The notes under the pieces: generated by a model
Told to the model about the DNA's origin: nothing
Database searches by the model: none
Seen by the model: only the letters and a program-made list of their open reading frames with translations
Shown here: positions 1-7,873 of the stretch, in pieces
Position numbering within the stretch: position 1 is the stretch's first letter
Layout: every line of letters begins with the position of its first letter
Program-made: the position numbers and the translations under genes
NCBI GenBank assembly: GCA_016458225.1
Contig: JAEMGR010000026.1
Location: 1-64,000 of the forward strand
Direction of reading: 5' to 3'
DNA: 64,000 nucleotides
DNA from: Myxococcaceae bacterium JPH2
GTDB lineage: Bacteria > Myxococcota > Myxococcia > Myxococcales > Myxococcaceae

Positions 1-117
1 GTCTCACCCTCCGCCACCGACCCCTCGCACGCAAATTCCTTTAGTTTCAGTGACGCATGATGCGTTCGCCTTGGGACTTGACCCCACCACAGCCAGCACG
101 CACACAATCTCGCTTCG

Positions 118-1356
118 ATGTCACTGAACGATCTACTTACCGCGCTTCGTGGTCCCTCGGGCCTCGGCCCGCCGCCGGGAGTCGCGCTCGCGGCGGTGGC
201 CGGCTGTGAGTACCTCCCGCCGAAGAAGGTCGCGCGTGCCGATCTGCAGGCGCTGCGCGACCTTCTGCCCGCGCTGCCCGACGACCTGCGTGACGACCTC
301 GTCGCCGTCAATCGCATGCGACTGCGCTGGCCCGGCGGTCAGATTCAGCTCCAGGCGATCAAGGCGCTGGTGGACGCGCTGGTCCGGCACGTCGCGCACC
401 CGACGCAGGACCCGCTGCTTCGCGAAGGACTGCTCCCGCTCGCGTGCACCTCGCATCGTGGGCACTATGTGCACACGTGCGCGCGATTCGTGGAGGGCAG
501 CTATGAGCTCGTGCTCGCGCTGGACACGAAGCGCTGGACGCTGCCGTTTCGGCTGGAGGAGTACCTCGCGCTGGCGATTCGTTGCGCCGGGGCGCCGCTA
601 TGGCCGCTACTCGTCGCCGAGGACGCTCGCCGCGAGCTCGGACTGACCGGATCATTCGAAGCGCTCGAGCGAGAGGTCGCCGGGCTCCTGGTGGCGACCT
701 CGCCGGGGGTCGACTGGCACGCCGAACTCGCACAGGCCGTGGCCGGCCGAGCATGGATGCGACCGGAAAGGCCCGGGAAGGGGCGGCTGCTCGTGGATGG
801 CGGCGCGCCGATGTCGAGCGAGATGATCGCTGCGCACCTGATTCTCGGTCATCCCGTACCGGCGGGTGTGCTGAACTTCTATCGGCAGCTCGACGGGACC
901 GTCCTCTCGTGGCGCAGAGACGGCCTGTTCGCGGACTCACGCATCTCCGGCTATATGGACCTGTTCTGGCGCAAGGAGTCTCTCGTCGCCAAATACCTCG
1001 GAGACAGTCGGCTGAACGGGCGCCCCGAGGGAAAGTACCGGGTGCTCGTCTACGGCGAATACCCAACCTTCATCGATATGGCGTCCCTGGACCTCTATCC
1101 GCTGTATCACTGGAACTACTCCGAACGGTCGCTTCATCGCATACGCCTGACCTTCGATGAATACATGCTCAGGTTCATGCGCTGTGGCGCCGTCCAGCGC
1201 TGGGAGCGGTTGTTTGCGGACGGCTTCGCGGCGGACACCCCTGTGCAACAGGACATACTGCGTGCCGTTCGAACGGTCTGCCTCGACCAGGAGCTCGAGA
1301 GCTTCCTGGCCCCCACGGCGCGAGCGGACCGCCGGGCCGTCGCTGCGGCGCTGTGA
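118..1356 (+). CDS. SUKH (SMI1/KNR4)-like hypothetical protein
   Basis: 412-aa soluble protein without signal peptide or membrane segment. Residues ~235-260 carry a pattern seen in SUKH/SMI1-KNR4 proteins (GHPVPAGVLNFYRQLDG), followed by aromatic-rich strands and a C-terminal helix (FDEYMLRFM) like the SUKH end. The first ~200 residues are helical and unrecognised. SUKH proteins are often immunity proteins of contact-dependent or polymorphic toxins; that role is inferred here from weak fold-level resemblance plus the mobile-element setting. No partner toxin lies directly upstream in the window. A second SUKH-like protein sits at 7874-8506. The ATG at 118 gives the longest conserved-looking product; no strong Shine-Dalgarno precedes it. 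Confidence 0.6.
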   Translation: MSLNDLLTALRGPSGLGPPPGVALAAVAGCEYLPPKKVARADLQALRDLLPALPDDLRDDLVAVNRMRLRWPGGQIQLQAIKALVDALVRHVAHPTQDPLLREGLLPLACTSHRGHYVHTCARFVEGSYELVLALDTKRWTLPFRLEEYLALAIRCAGAPLWPLLVAEDARRELGLTGSFEALEREVAGLLVATSPGVDWHAELAQAVAGRAWMRPERPGKGRLLVDGGAPMSSEMIAAHLILGHPVPAGVLNFYRQLDGTVLSWRRDGLFADSRISGYMDLFWRKESLVAKYLGDSRLNGRPEGKYRVLVYGEYPTFIDMASLDLYPLYHWNYSERSLHRIRLTFDEYMLRFMRCGAVQRWERLFADGFAADTPVQQDILRAVRTVCLDQELESFLAPTARADRRAVAAAL

Positions 1357-1451
1357 CAGAGGCTCCGGCGGATGCCGGGCCCAGCACCATCGCCCGCGCC
1401 GCACCACCGGGACAGGCGAATCCGAGAGCACGCCTCCGAGCGTGCGATGGG

Positions 1452-1494
1452 TGTGCCTACCCCAAATTCGGTCGCTGCGTCATGAGTGCGTCAA
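1452..1494 (+). repeat. Left imperfect terminal inverted repeat of degraded IS
   Basis: Matches the reverse complement of 2746-2788 at 38 of 43 positions (shared core TGCGTCATG-GTGCGTCAA). It lies about 270 bp before the IS256-type transposase remnant. The rest of 1357-1720 holds no gene I can support. Confidence 0.6.
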
Positions 1495-1720
1495 AATGTG
1501 CATCATGACGTGAGCGATGCGCATGACGAGCCGCTGGGTCCTCTTTTCCCTTTGATAGAGGTCGGAATTGCGCCCGGCTCAGACGCCTCAATACCTCTCT
1601 GGGTCGTGTCCCTATGAATGTGTAGATGTCGAGCAGGGGCGAGCGGAAAAGAGGGAAGCTCCTCGGTGAAACCAACCGAGACGGTCCTTCTTTGGCGAGG
1701 AGGCCGAGAAGTTCCCCGCC

Positions 1721-2058
1721 GTGGACGATACAGACTTTGCCGCGCCCTCGCACGAGGAGGTGCGCACCGACGTGCGAGCCCTCTTCCTGGGAGCCATCCG
1801 CATGACGCTGGAGATGCTGCTGGAGGAGGAGATTCGAGGCCTGGTGGGCGCGGGGCGCTGGCAACAGGTGGCGGGGCGCAAGGACCAGCGCAACGGCAGC
1901 TACCTGCGAGGCCTGCTTGACGTCCATGGGGCACCTTGAAGTGGCTGTGCCCCGGACGAGAGCCAGCGGAGCGGCGGGGGCCGTGCTGGGTCACTACAAG
2001 CGGCGCAGCAAGGAGCTCGACGAGGCGATTACCAGCGCGTACGTGAAGGGCGTCTCCA
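1721..2058 (+). pseudogene. IS256-family (mutator-type) transposase remnant, frameshifted
   Basis: Two adjoining frames together rebuild the N-terminal ~110 residues of an IS256/Mutator transposase. The first frame gives EEEIRGLVGAGRW and NGSYLRGLL; the second gives GHLEVAVPRTR and LGHYKRRSKELDEAI then AYVKGVS. The first frame slips by +1 at about 1916, where one extra C in CTGCTTGACG breaks LLTSMG. The catalytic DDE region (normally ~250 further residues) is absent, so the copy is inactive. Confidence 0.8.
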
Positions 2059-2485
2059 TGTCGTCACCGACCGCGGAGAGATCCACTTCCACCGAAATCA
2101 CCGAGGACCGGGTCTCCAAGGGTGATGGCAGGTGGTGTGCGTCCGTGCCAGAGCGAGCGAAGCGAGCGGAGGCTCTTTGTGGTCGCGAAATTGGCGACAG
2201 GAGGGAGTCGGCTCAAGGCTGGCAGGTGGAGTGAGTGAGACGGGCGACATGGAGGCAGCCAGGCCGCCCAGCGGGAGGAGCCGCATTGTCTCGAAGTGCG
2301 GGAGAGCCACCGAATCGGAGCACGCCCAGAGTGACGCTGATTGCCTCGCACCGCTGCGGAAGGGTGGCGGCTGCGTGCGGGGAAATCGCGAGCACTCAGT
2401 AATGCCTGGCCGAGTTTTCACTCTCTCGGTTAACAAGTCGCTCGGTTTTGCATTCTGAAGAGGGAAGAGGCGTAACCCTGGAAGG

Positions 2486-2524
2486 TGACATGCCCTGGGA
2501 ATTTCGGACCACCTGAAGCTTGAG
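2486..2524 (+). repeat. Relic left end of an IS3-family element
   Basis: 35 of 39 bases match the left end of the IS3 element at 8586-8624 (both start TGACATGCC and share TTCGGACCACCTGA). Similarity stops abruptly after 2524, so only the terminal repeat remains. Confidence 0.65.
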
Positions 2525-2745
2525 CGGCTACTGACGTGCTCTGAATTTTCAGGCCAGCGGAATCCAGAGTGGGGACTGCCTCTGAGGTGCCCCGTTGCGC
2601 TCGCTGTGGTTCGGTCTCCCTGGAATCCAATCGCCTTTGACCTGGTGAGGTCGGGCACCATCGGGCGAGAGGGGAACTCGGGCGCTGCAGGAGATGCGAC
2701 GGTTCTCCGTCAGAGGGGGCGTCGTTCATCTCCGCGACGCGCGTC

Positions 2746-2788
2746 TTGACGCACCCATGACGCAGTGAGCGAATTTTGGATAGGCACA
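2746..2788 (-). repeat. Right imperfect terminal inverted repeat of degraded IS
   Basis: Reverse-complement partner of 1452-1494, five mismatches in 43 bases. It ends 25 bp beyond the 3' end of the convergent secreted-protein gene. Confidence 0.6.
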
Positions 2789-2813
2789 GCCTGCCGTCGG
2801 AGCGCGGCTCGTT

Positions 2814-3365
2814 TCACAACTGCGTGAGCGTGAGCGAAACGGGGCCACTTGTGTACTGGATTCCGCTGGAAAGACAGGCAAGAAGATCCGGTAGGGACGC
2901 CAGTACCAGCGTCTTGGTTGCGACGTAATTCGTGTACCTTCCCGCCGTGACGGTGCCGGTGATAACGACCACGCTCACTCCTGGGGGCTTTACGTCCACG
3001 CCGCCGCTGAAGACGACGGTGCTCGTGCTTCCATCATTCCAGGTGATGACGTTGGTGGTTGGGAGGTTGGCGACCAGGCAGCTCGCGGTCCCTGAGCCGA
3101 AAATCGTGAAATCTCCAAAGTTGAGGCTTGGGTCATCCAGCGCGACGCATGCGGAGTATTGCCCTGTCCCACTGATGGCTACTGGCTTGGATACCAGCGT
3201 GATGGGGGGAGTGTAGGTTTGATTCTGGTTTCCGGTGGCGCACTCCACGACGTTCAGCTGCGCCTGTGCAGGGGTGCTCACCATCAGTGCCAGAATCAGC
3301 GTGATTCCCCAAGCGGCCAGTGACGCGCCCTGGTGAATACTCTTGTGCATTTGGGTTGTCATCAT
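2814..3365 (-). CDS. Secreted beta-rich hypothetical protein
   Basis: 183-aa protein with a clear Sec signal peptide: start MMTTQMHK, hydrophobic core WGITLILALMV and cleavage site near TPAQAQ (residue ~36). The mature part is Ser/Thr/Gly/Val-rich with four cysteines, suggesting a small exported beta-sandwich with disulphides. Function not recognised; similar small secreted proteins occur in myxobacteria and actinomycetes. The ATG at 3365 was chosen over the longer frame because it is preceded at normal spacing by GGAGAG and begins a textbook signal peptide. It lies just outside the degraded IS and is likely monocistronic. Confidence 0.7.
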   Translation of the reverse strand: MMTTQMHKSIHQGASLAAWGITLILALMVSTPAQAQLNVVECATGNQNQTYTPPITLVSKPVAISGTGQYSACVALDDPSLNFGDFTIFGSGTASCLVANLPTTNVITWNDGSTSTVVFSGGVDVKPPGVSVVVITGTVTAGRYTNYVATKTLVLASLPDLLACLSSGIQYTSGPVSLTLTQL

Positions 3366-3577
3366 GTGCTCTCCAGGCACGCCGGGAGCATTCCAAACGT
3401 GCCCATGTGTGTACTGCTGGTAGAGGGGACTCCTCATGCGACTCCACTGGCTGAACAATCCGTCTGGAGGAGTCGCACCTCCAATAGGCGGAGTAGAACC
3501 TCGAACGGAGACGCGCAGACCTATTGCCAAGCTCTCACGTCAATAGTCGCTTGAGTGCGTTGGTTTCTGGGGTTCCA

Positions 3578-3607
3578 TAGATAGTTCTGATTGATTGGCA
3601 ATATCAA
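3578..3607 (-). promoter_or_regulatory. Candidate sigma-70-type promoter for the secreted protein
   Basis: On the minus strand, TTGATA (3607-3602), an 18-base spacer and TATCTA (3583-3578) form a near-consensus promoter in a locally AT-rich patch. It lies about 205 bp upstream of the ATG at 3365, so the leader would be long. Prediction from sequence only. Confidence 0.3.
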
Positions 3608-4118
3608 GCAGATGGCACTATGGGGCATGTGTTGATTTGTTGTGAAATGTAGGGGCGTCGCGGCTCTCGGCTGTGCCGAAGAAGCTTGTCCTAGGCAAGC
3701 AGCTCGGAGAAGCGGATCTTGGCGCAGCCCAAGAGTTTCCCAGCGCGAGCCGGTGACACGGCGAGGTTATACTGGAGACGATCATGGGAAAGCGCGGCGA
3801 TTCGAGCGCGTGACCCGTGAGCGCTGGAACCGGGACGGCCGGCTGAGCAGTCACGTGAGCGCGACGTTTGCCGGCCGTCAGTGAAGGGGGATGAGTTGAA
3901 TCGGGCTGCGTCGAGTTCTTGGTCCTGGTCGGAGCGACGAGACTTGCTGGTGATGCAGACAAGCAATCTCTTGTGCACGAGAGGGTCTGCGCTGGCGGAT
4001 GGAGGCGACCTTCAAGAGCCATTCGCCCGGCGACCTCGATTTCCTCCCGCTTGCTCATCTCGTCCACTCGCGCAACCCAGCATGGCTCAAGGCTCCCCTG
4101 CCGCCAGATTCCGGCATC

Positions 4119-4204
4119 TCGAGCGCCGCTGCGCGGCCCTCCAATCCCGCGCTTCTCCGCGCTCGGGTGGATCGAAGACCCGCGCTTCGTAAAGGTTGTC
4201 TCCC
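4119..4204 (-). repeat. Dispersed imperfect repeat, copy B
   Basis: Read on the minus strand, this aligns with the minus strand of 13688-13772, sharing GAGAC at one end, GCGCGGG-CTTCG in the middle and AGCGGCGCTCG at the other. A shorter part resembles 9888-9918 on the plus strand. All three copies lie beside insertion-sequence debris. It could be a relic transposon end or a mobile non-coding repeat. Confidence 0.45.
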
Positions 4205-4243
4205 CCCAGAGAGGTGTCTCAAGAATTCGTGGGGCGGAGGACG
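4203..4243 (-). repeat. IS-end-like 41-bp inverted repeat, copy 1
   Basis: Reverse complement of 6787-6827 with about one mismatch. The inner part (TGAGACACCTCTCTGGGGG on the minus strand) is the end of the IS at 6808; the outer ~22 bp, outside the presumed IS tip, is also shared. Confidence 0.6.
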
Positions 4244-4501
4244 CTCGAGCTCTCGCTCTGGGGCAGATAATCCTGTTGTTGCCAGGGGTTGCAGGGTGGA
4301 GTTGCGTGGCGCTCGCAACTCGGGGGCCGACTGGTTCACTACGAGCGTTGCTCTTCGTGTGACGGCATCGCGCGACGTGAGGCCGGCGTCTCCATTTCCT
4401 TCCGAGCCGGGAAGGGGAGGCGGGAGGGCAGCTCGCGATGTCGAAGGTGGACCGTCCAGTCCATACCCGGCCATCGCGAGCCCCTGAGTAGGAACAGCGG
4501 C

Positions 4502-4900
4502 TCAGGTCCCCAGTCCGTCAAGAGCCTTCTGCATTGCGGTCATTCCGGCCTCCATCATGGGGCCGATGACGGCACTGGCTTCGTGGGGCAGGAAATCAGC
4601 AGTCCAGACAATCCGACTCCCAATGCCTTCCGCGAAGACCTGGACCGCTCCGTTGTAGTGGGTCATTGGTACACCTTCCGCGCTCCACACGAGGCGCCGT
4701 CTCTCATCGTCGACCGTCACGATGGGCTCCTTGACCACCATCCCGTTGCCGAAGGTGACCACGCGGGCTCCCGGTTCGAGGCGAGTATCGACGACGAACC
4801 CGGGAACCAATCGGGTGTGAAGGGCGCCAATGTCACGGATTGCTGCCCACACCAACTCGGGCGTGGCACGTGTCGTGATGTCCTTGTGGATCGATGCCAT
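4502..4900 (-). CDS. SRPBCC-family (polyketide cyclase/dehydrase-like) protein
   Basis: 132-aa protein of the START/SRPBCC hydrophobic-pocket fold. Typical features are the N-terminal strand with ATPELVWAAIRDI, the middle strands ending ERRRLVWSAEG, and the amphipathic C-terminal helix MEAGMTAMQKAL. Such proteins bind small lipophilic ligands or catalyse cyclisation; the ligand cannot be read from sequence. The ATG is preceded by AGGAGGACAC, a strong ribosome site. Upstream on the same strand is a broken VOC gene, so the pair may have been an acquired small-molecule or detoxification cassette. Confidence 0.75.
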   Translation of the reverse strand: MASIHKDITTRATPELVWAAIRDIGALHTRLVPGFVVDTRLEPGARVVTFGNGMVVKEPIVTVDDERRRLVWSAEGVPMTHYNGAVQVFAEGIGSRIVWTADFLPHEASAVIGPMMEAGMTAMQKALDGLGT

Positions 4901-4962
4901 GTTGTGTCCTCCTGTTGTGTTGAACCAAAAGATTCAAGGTCTGGGCCCGCAGCCATCTGCGC

Positions 4963-5279
4963 TCACGTGGTGCCCACGGCCTCGATGTTGTTCCCATCCG
5001 GATCGAGAGCGAACGCGGAGTCGTAGGTGTCCGCGCGGTCTGCACGAATGCCATGCGCTCCGTTGTCCTGGCCTCCCGATGTCACGCGAGCGGCGTGGAC
5101 CCGGGTTACTGCGCCTCGCTCGCCGAATAGCGCCACAATGCCGGCTGCCCCTTGGGCTCGAATCCAGCACTCGTCGCGTCTTGGTTGCAGCGCTCGTCGC
5201 CCGATGGGGTGAGCACCGCCTGGTCGAGACTGATGCTGCGATTGAGATTCTTCACGCGTAGACCGAAGTGGTCGAACAC
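4963..5279 (-). pseudogene. VOC-family (glyoxalase/bleomycin-resistance-like) pseudogene
   Basis: The 5' part (GTG start, preceded by GGAGG) reads VFDHFGLRVKNLNRS and SAGFEPKGQPALW, the N-terminal half of a VOC protein. The 3' part, in another frame, reads DTYDSAFALDPDGNNIEAV then stop, the C-terminal metal-site strand. About 15-30 central residues and the frame are lost, so it cannot make a normal ~125-aa enzyme. It lies 63 bp upstream of the SRPBCC gene on the same strand. Confidence 0.75.
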
Positions 5280-5501
5280 GACTGCCTCCTGAGGTGCCCC
5301 CACTTCTAGGAGGTGTTCGTCATCTCATCTTGGAGAATCTTGCGATCTCCACTGCCTCAAAGTGGCGGAGCGGTACCGGCCCTGAATGGGAGCGCGCCCC
5401 TCTGGCTGTTCGACTGGAGGAGTTGCACTTCGAAGGGCTGTGCCTGGTTGCATTGAGCAGGAACACGCCTTAGTACTCTGTCTCAACAACTTAGGCGCGC
5501 C

Positions 5502-6419
5502 ATGTCCGAAGACCCGTCACTGCAAGTCCATGTAGACAAACACCAGGAGCCGGCCAGCGAGGCGGAACTCCTGCCCACTCGTGAGTTTCTCGCCGCTGCG
5601 CCGGAGCAGGCGAAGGCTCTGCTGGAGAAGGGCCTTCGTGAGCACCCTGGGAATGCGCCCCTGCTTTACAGGTTGGCGCTTCTTCATGAGCGTCAGGGCC
5701 ACCGTGAAAAGACCCTCGCCGCCTTGCGAGACGCCGTCGCTCGCGAACCGAGCCTGTTGGAGGCGGCAACAACGGACTTCGCGGCGTTCGACCGACTCTT
5801 CCTTCACGAGATCGGCTTGGAGGCGGTGCCAGAGGCCATTGGGTGCTTCACTCGACTGAAGACACTGGACCTCGGCCATAATCGCATCAAGGTGCTACCG
5901 GAGAGCATCGGCGCGCTGCGCGAGCTTGAGGTCCTCTACGTTCATGAGAATCGCCTGACAAGGCTTCCCGATTCACTCGGTGAACTCACCGCGGTGACAT
6001 ATCTGAATGCTGGCGAGAATCCTCTGGCCCAACTGCCGGATGCCATTGGACGGATGAGCAGTCTCATCGAGCTGCGCCTGCTCCATGCGGGACTCCAGGA
6101 GCTGCCCGCCGCCATCGGAAGACTCGCCTCTCTTCGCGAACTGCACCTGCGCGGCAACCACCTGACCGCGCTACCCGCGGCCATCGGTGAATTGCGCGAA
6201 CTGCGCCACCTCGATCTGCGCGAGAATCGCCTCACCGCTCTTCCAGACGCCATCGCACGACTGCCTCGGCTTCGTTGCCTCGACTTGCGCGCCAATCCGC
6301 TCCAGGCCCTGCCACCGGGGCTGACCGAGTTGCCCGCCCTCGAAAAGCTGGACCTGCGCTGGACGGGACTGTCCCCGCCACCAGGCCTCCGCGAGCGCGG
6401 CTGCGTGGTGCTGGCCTGA
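5502..6419 (+). CDS. Leucine-rich-repeat protein with N-terminal TPR-like segment
   Basis: 305-aa cytoplasmic protein. Residues ~30-90 form helical pairs resembling TPR (APLLYRLALLHERQGHREK). From ~105 to 290 there are about eight 23-residue leucine-rich repeats of the bacterial LPxxIGxLxxLxxLxLxxN class. No signal peptide, kinase or other catalytic domain is seen, so it is probably a protein-binding scaffold; many myxobacteria carry such proteins. The ATG at 5502 follows a 200-bp non-coding gap. Downstream sequence is IS5-type debris. Confidence 0.8.
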   Translation: MSEDPSLQVHVDKHQEPASEAELLPTREFLAAAPEQAKALLEKGLREHPGNAPLLYRLALLHERQGHREKTLAALRDAVAREPSLLEAATTDFAAFDRLFLHEIGLEAVPEAIGCFTRLKTLDLGHNRIKVLPESIGALRELEVLYVHENRLTRLPDSLGELTAVTYLNAGENPLAQLPDAIGRMSSLIELRLLHAGLQELPAAIGRLASLRELHLRGNHLTALPAAIGELRELRHLDLRENRLTALPDAIARLPRLRCLDLRANPLQALPPGLTELPALEKLDLRWTGLSPPPGLRERGCVVLA

Positions 6420-6475
6420 TTGAGCAAGCTTGCTGGTAGGGAGAGTTGCATGCTCACGAGCCGCAAGCGCCCGCT

Positions 6476-6612
6476 GAAGTGGGACCGCGCACTACCGGGT
6501 GGCGTGCGGCCTCCACGACCTCAAGCTCTTTTGCGCCGTCGCCACTCACTACGACAAGACGGCGAGCAACGACCTCGCCGTCCTGCGCGCCGCAGCCAGA
6601 CGGCGCTGGGTG
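6476..6612 (+). pseudogene. IS5-type transposase C-terminal fragment
   Basis: About 40 residues resemble the C-terminal end of IS5-family transposases (VACGLHDLKLFCAVATHYDK then LAVLRAAARRRW, matching the usual N-K-LK-FR-VATRYDK pattern). Both flanks differ from any transposase, so this is a relic. Confidence 0.55.
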
Positions 6613-6666
6613 CATGACCACTCTGTCCATGGGACCGGGGCAGGCTCACTTCACCTTGTCCCGGCT

Positions 6667-6807
6667 TCAGTCCAGTTTGAGGAGATTCAGCGTCGGCAGG
6701 GGGCCTCCGGGGAACTGCTGCAGCTTTCCTCCCACCTTCAGGCTGCCGAGATCCACGGTGGCGAAACCCACCTGCCCGAAGAGGTTGTCCTCCGCCCCAC
6801 GATTTCT
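6667..6807 (-). pseudogene. 3' fragment of an unidentified gene cut by an IS
   Basis: An open minus-strand frame with good codon usage starts at the IS tip (6807) and ends in TGA at 6667. It encodes ~46 residues including GAEDNLFGQVGFATVDLG and KLQQFPGGPLP. It reads like the genuine beta-rich C-terminus of a longer protein whose 5' part is gone. The family is not recognised. Confidence 0.4.
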
Positions 6808-6827
6808 TGAGACACCTCTCTGGGGGA
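6787..6827 (+). repeat. IS-end-like 41-bp inverted repeat, copy 2
   Basis: Reverse complement of 4203-4243. It spans the left tip of the IS at 6808 and about 21 bp outside it. Confidence 0.6.
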
Positions 6828-6845
6828 TAAACGCCCCCGCGAGAG

Positions 6846-7193
6846 GTGGATGTGAAGAAGCAGCAGAAGCAGGACAGGACGTCGGAGCGTGGACGGTTCT
6901 CGGCGAAGCGGAAGAAGGAGGCGGTACTCCGGCTGCTGAAGGGCGAGGAGCTCGACACCTTGTCTCGGGAGCTGGGCGTCACCGCCGCGGTGCTGCGCGA
7001 GTGGCGGGAGAAGTTCCTGGCTGGAGCCGAGGCCAATCTCAAGAGCCGCGAGCCGGAGCCAGCGGATGATGAGGTGCGGCGGCTGAAGGCGATGGTGGGC
7101 GAGTTGATGATGAAGAACGAGCTCTTGGAAGAGAAGGCGCAGTTGCTGGAGGACAACGCACCGGGTCTTCCCTGGAGGAAGTCGAGAGGATGA
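6846..7193 (+). CDS. IS transposase OrfA (helix-turn-helix)
   Basis: 115-aa basic DNA-binding subunit of the IS. Residues ~18-65 form the helix-turn-helix (KRKKEAVLRLLKGEELDTLS then VTAAVLREWREKFLAG). The C-terminal leucine-zipper-like helix (VGELMMKNELLEEKAQLLE) is typical of IS3-type OrfA. GTG start. It overlaps orfB by 4 bp, as expected for coupled or frameshift-fused synthesis. It seems intact, but its partner is damaged. Confidence 0.8.
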   Translation: MDVKKQQKQDRTSERGRFSAKRKKEAVLRLLKGEELDTLSRELGVTAAVLREWREKFLAGAEANLKSREPEPADDEVRRLKAMVGELMMKNELLEEKAQLLEDNAPGLPWRKSRG

Positions 7194-7732
7194 GCGCCCA
7201 GCTCTCGCCTTCCTGCCGCAAGCCCTATGGCCTGACACGGGTCACCTGCACCCAGACGAGCGCAGAGGGCCAGGCCACCGTCTTCATCGCCGTGGACCAC
7301 GGCACGTCCGAGTGTGTCGGCATCCACGCCGCCAAGGTGGGGACTCGCTTCGAGGCCCTCGAGCCCATCCGCCAGGGCGTCAAAGCTCGCTTCGGAGCAT
7401 ACGGCCGGGGTGTGGCCACGGGCTTGGCTATCCGCCACGACAACGGCAGCCAGTACACCTCGGAGGCCTTCCAGCGCGAGCTGCGTTTCCTGGGCGCCGA
7501 CTCCAGTCCGTCCTTCGTCTGCAGCCCCGAAGGCAACGGCTGTACCGAGCGCTTCATCCGGACCCTCAAAGAGCAGCTCCTCTGGGTCCGCTCGTTCGAA
7601 ACCGTCGAGACACTCCGTCTGGCTCTGCTCGACTGGGCTCGCCAGTACAACGAGCACTGGCTGCTGGAGCGCCACGACTTCCTCTCGCCGACTCAGGCCC
7701 GGCGAGAACTCATGCAACGGCAAGCAGCCTGA
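7190..7732 (+). pseudogene. IS transposase OrfB (DDE/rve), internal deletion
   Basis: 180 residues against the usual ~270-300. The first ~20 residues (SPSCRKPYGLTRV) resemble the HTH_21-type start; then the sequence jumps to the catalytic core at TVFIAVDHGTSECVG (first Asp), AIRHDNGSQY (second Asp) and EGNGCTERFIRTLKEQLLW (Glu). All three catalytic acids remain, but roughly 90 residues between the DNA-binding start and the core are missing without loss of frame. Probably inactive. Confidence 0.7.
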
Positions 7733-7873
7733 TTGCTACCAATCTGGTGTCTCAACAATCAGGTGCGGTACACGGTGTCGATGGGTCAGCGCGTCGAACC
7801 TTCGGCAGCAGCACACGGAAATCTCACGAGATTTCACGTCCCGACTTCCGGCGAAGAGCGAGTAATCGGTCTC

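Larger units (their letters stand above)
1452..2788. mobile_element. Degraded 1.34-kb insertion sequence with ~43-bp inverted ends
   Basis: The two outward ends are imperfect inverted repeats (38/43). The 1337-bp span equals the usual size of an IS256-family element and contains an IS256-type transposase remnant at 1721-2058. Only the N-terminal third of the transposase is left; the rest is replaced by unassigned sequence and a relic IS3 end at 2486. I infer an old IS256-type insertion later scarred by other elements. I did not find a convincing target duplication. Confidence 0.45.
2059..2813. other. Non-coding accessory stretch between IS remnant and secreted-protein gene
   Basis: No gene with convincing codon pattern on either strand. 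It contains the relic IS3 end (2486-2524) and the right inverted repeat of the degraded IS (2746-2788). A short GC-rich run near 2150-2165 has a small inverted repeat (gagcg/cgagcgaag). Base composition is lower and more even than in the neighbouring genes, consistent with decayed mobile DNA. Confidence 0.5.
3366..4501. other. Long intergenic stretch with promoter candidate and repeat debris
   Basis: No gene is supported on either strand across this ~1.1 kb. It contains an AT-richer segment at 3560-3640 with a promoter candidate for the secreted protein, a dispersed imperfect repeat (4119-4204), and an IS end-like inverted repeat (4203-4243). A short minus-strand frame around 3990-4067 begins MSKREEIEVAGRM, which could be the start of a lost gene. 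Confidence 0.5.
6808..7754 (+). mobile_element. IS3-like insertion sequence, internally deleted (947 bp)
   Basis: Ends are TGAGACACC (6808) and its inverse GGTGTCTCA (to 7754). It encodes an HTH orfA (6846-7193) and an rve-type DDE orfB (7190-7732) that lacks a central block. It is shorter than the 1.2-1.4 kb usual for such elements. No matching target duplication was seen (left TCT, right ACA). Confidence 0.7.

Noticed and set aside
2132-2458. Short plus-strand gene in the degraded IS
   Set aside because: Low-complexity composition and no recognised domain; probably decayed DNA.
3642-3884. Short plus-strand gene
   Set aside because: An 80-residue frame without homology, lying in AT/GC-mixed debris with no ribosome site.
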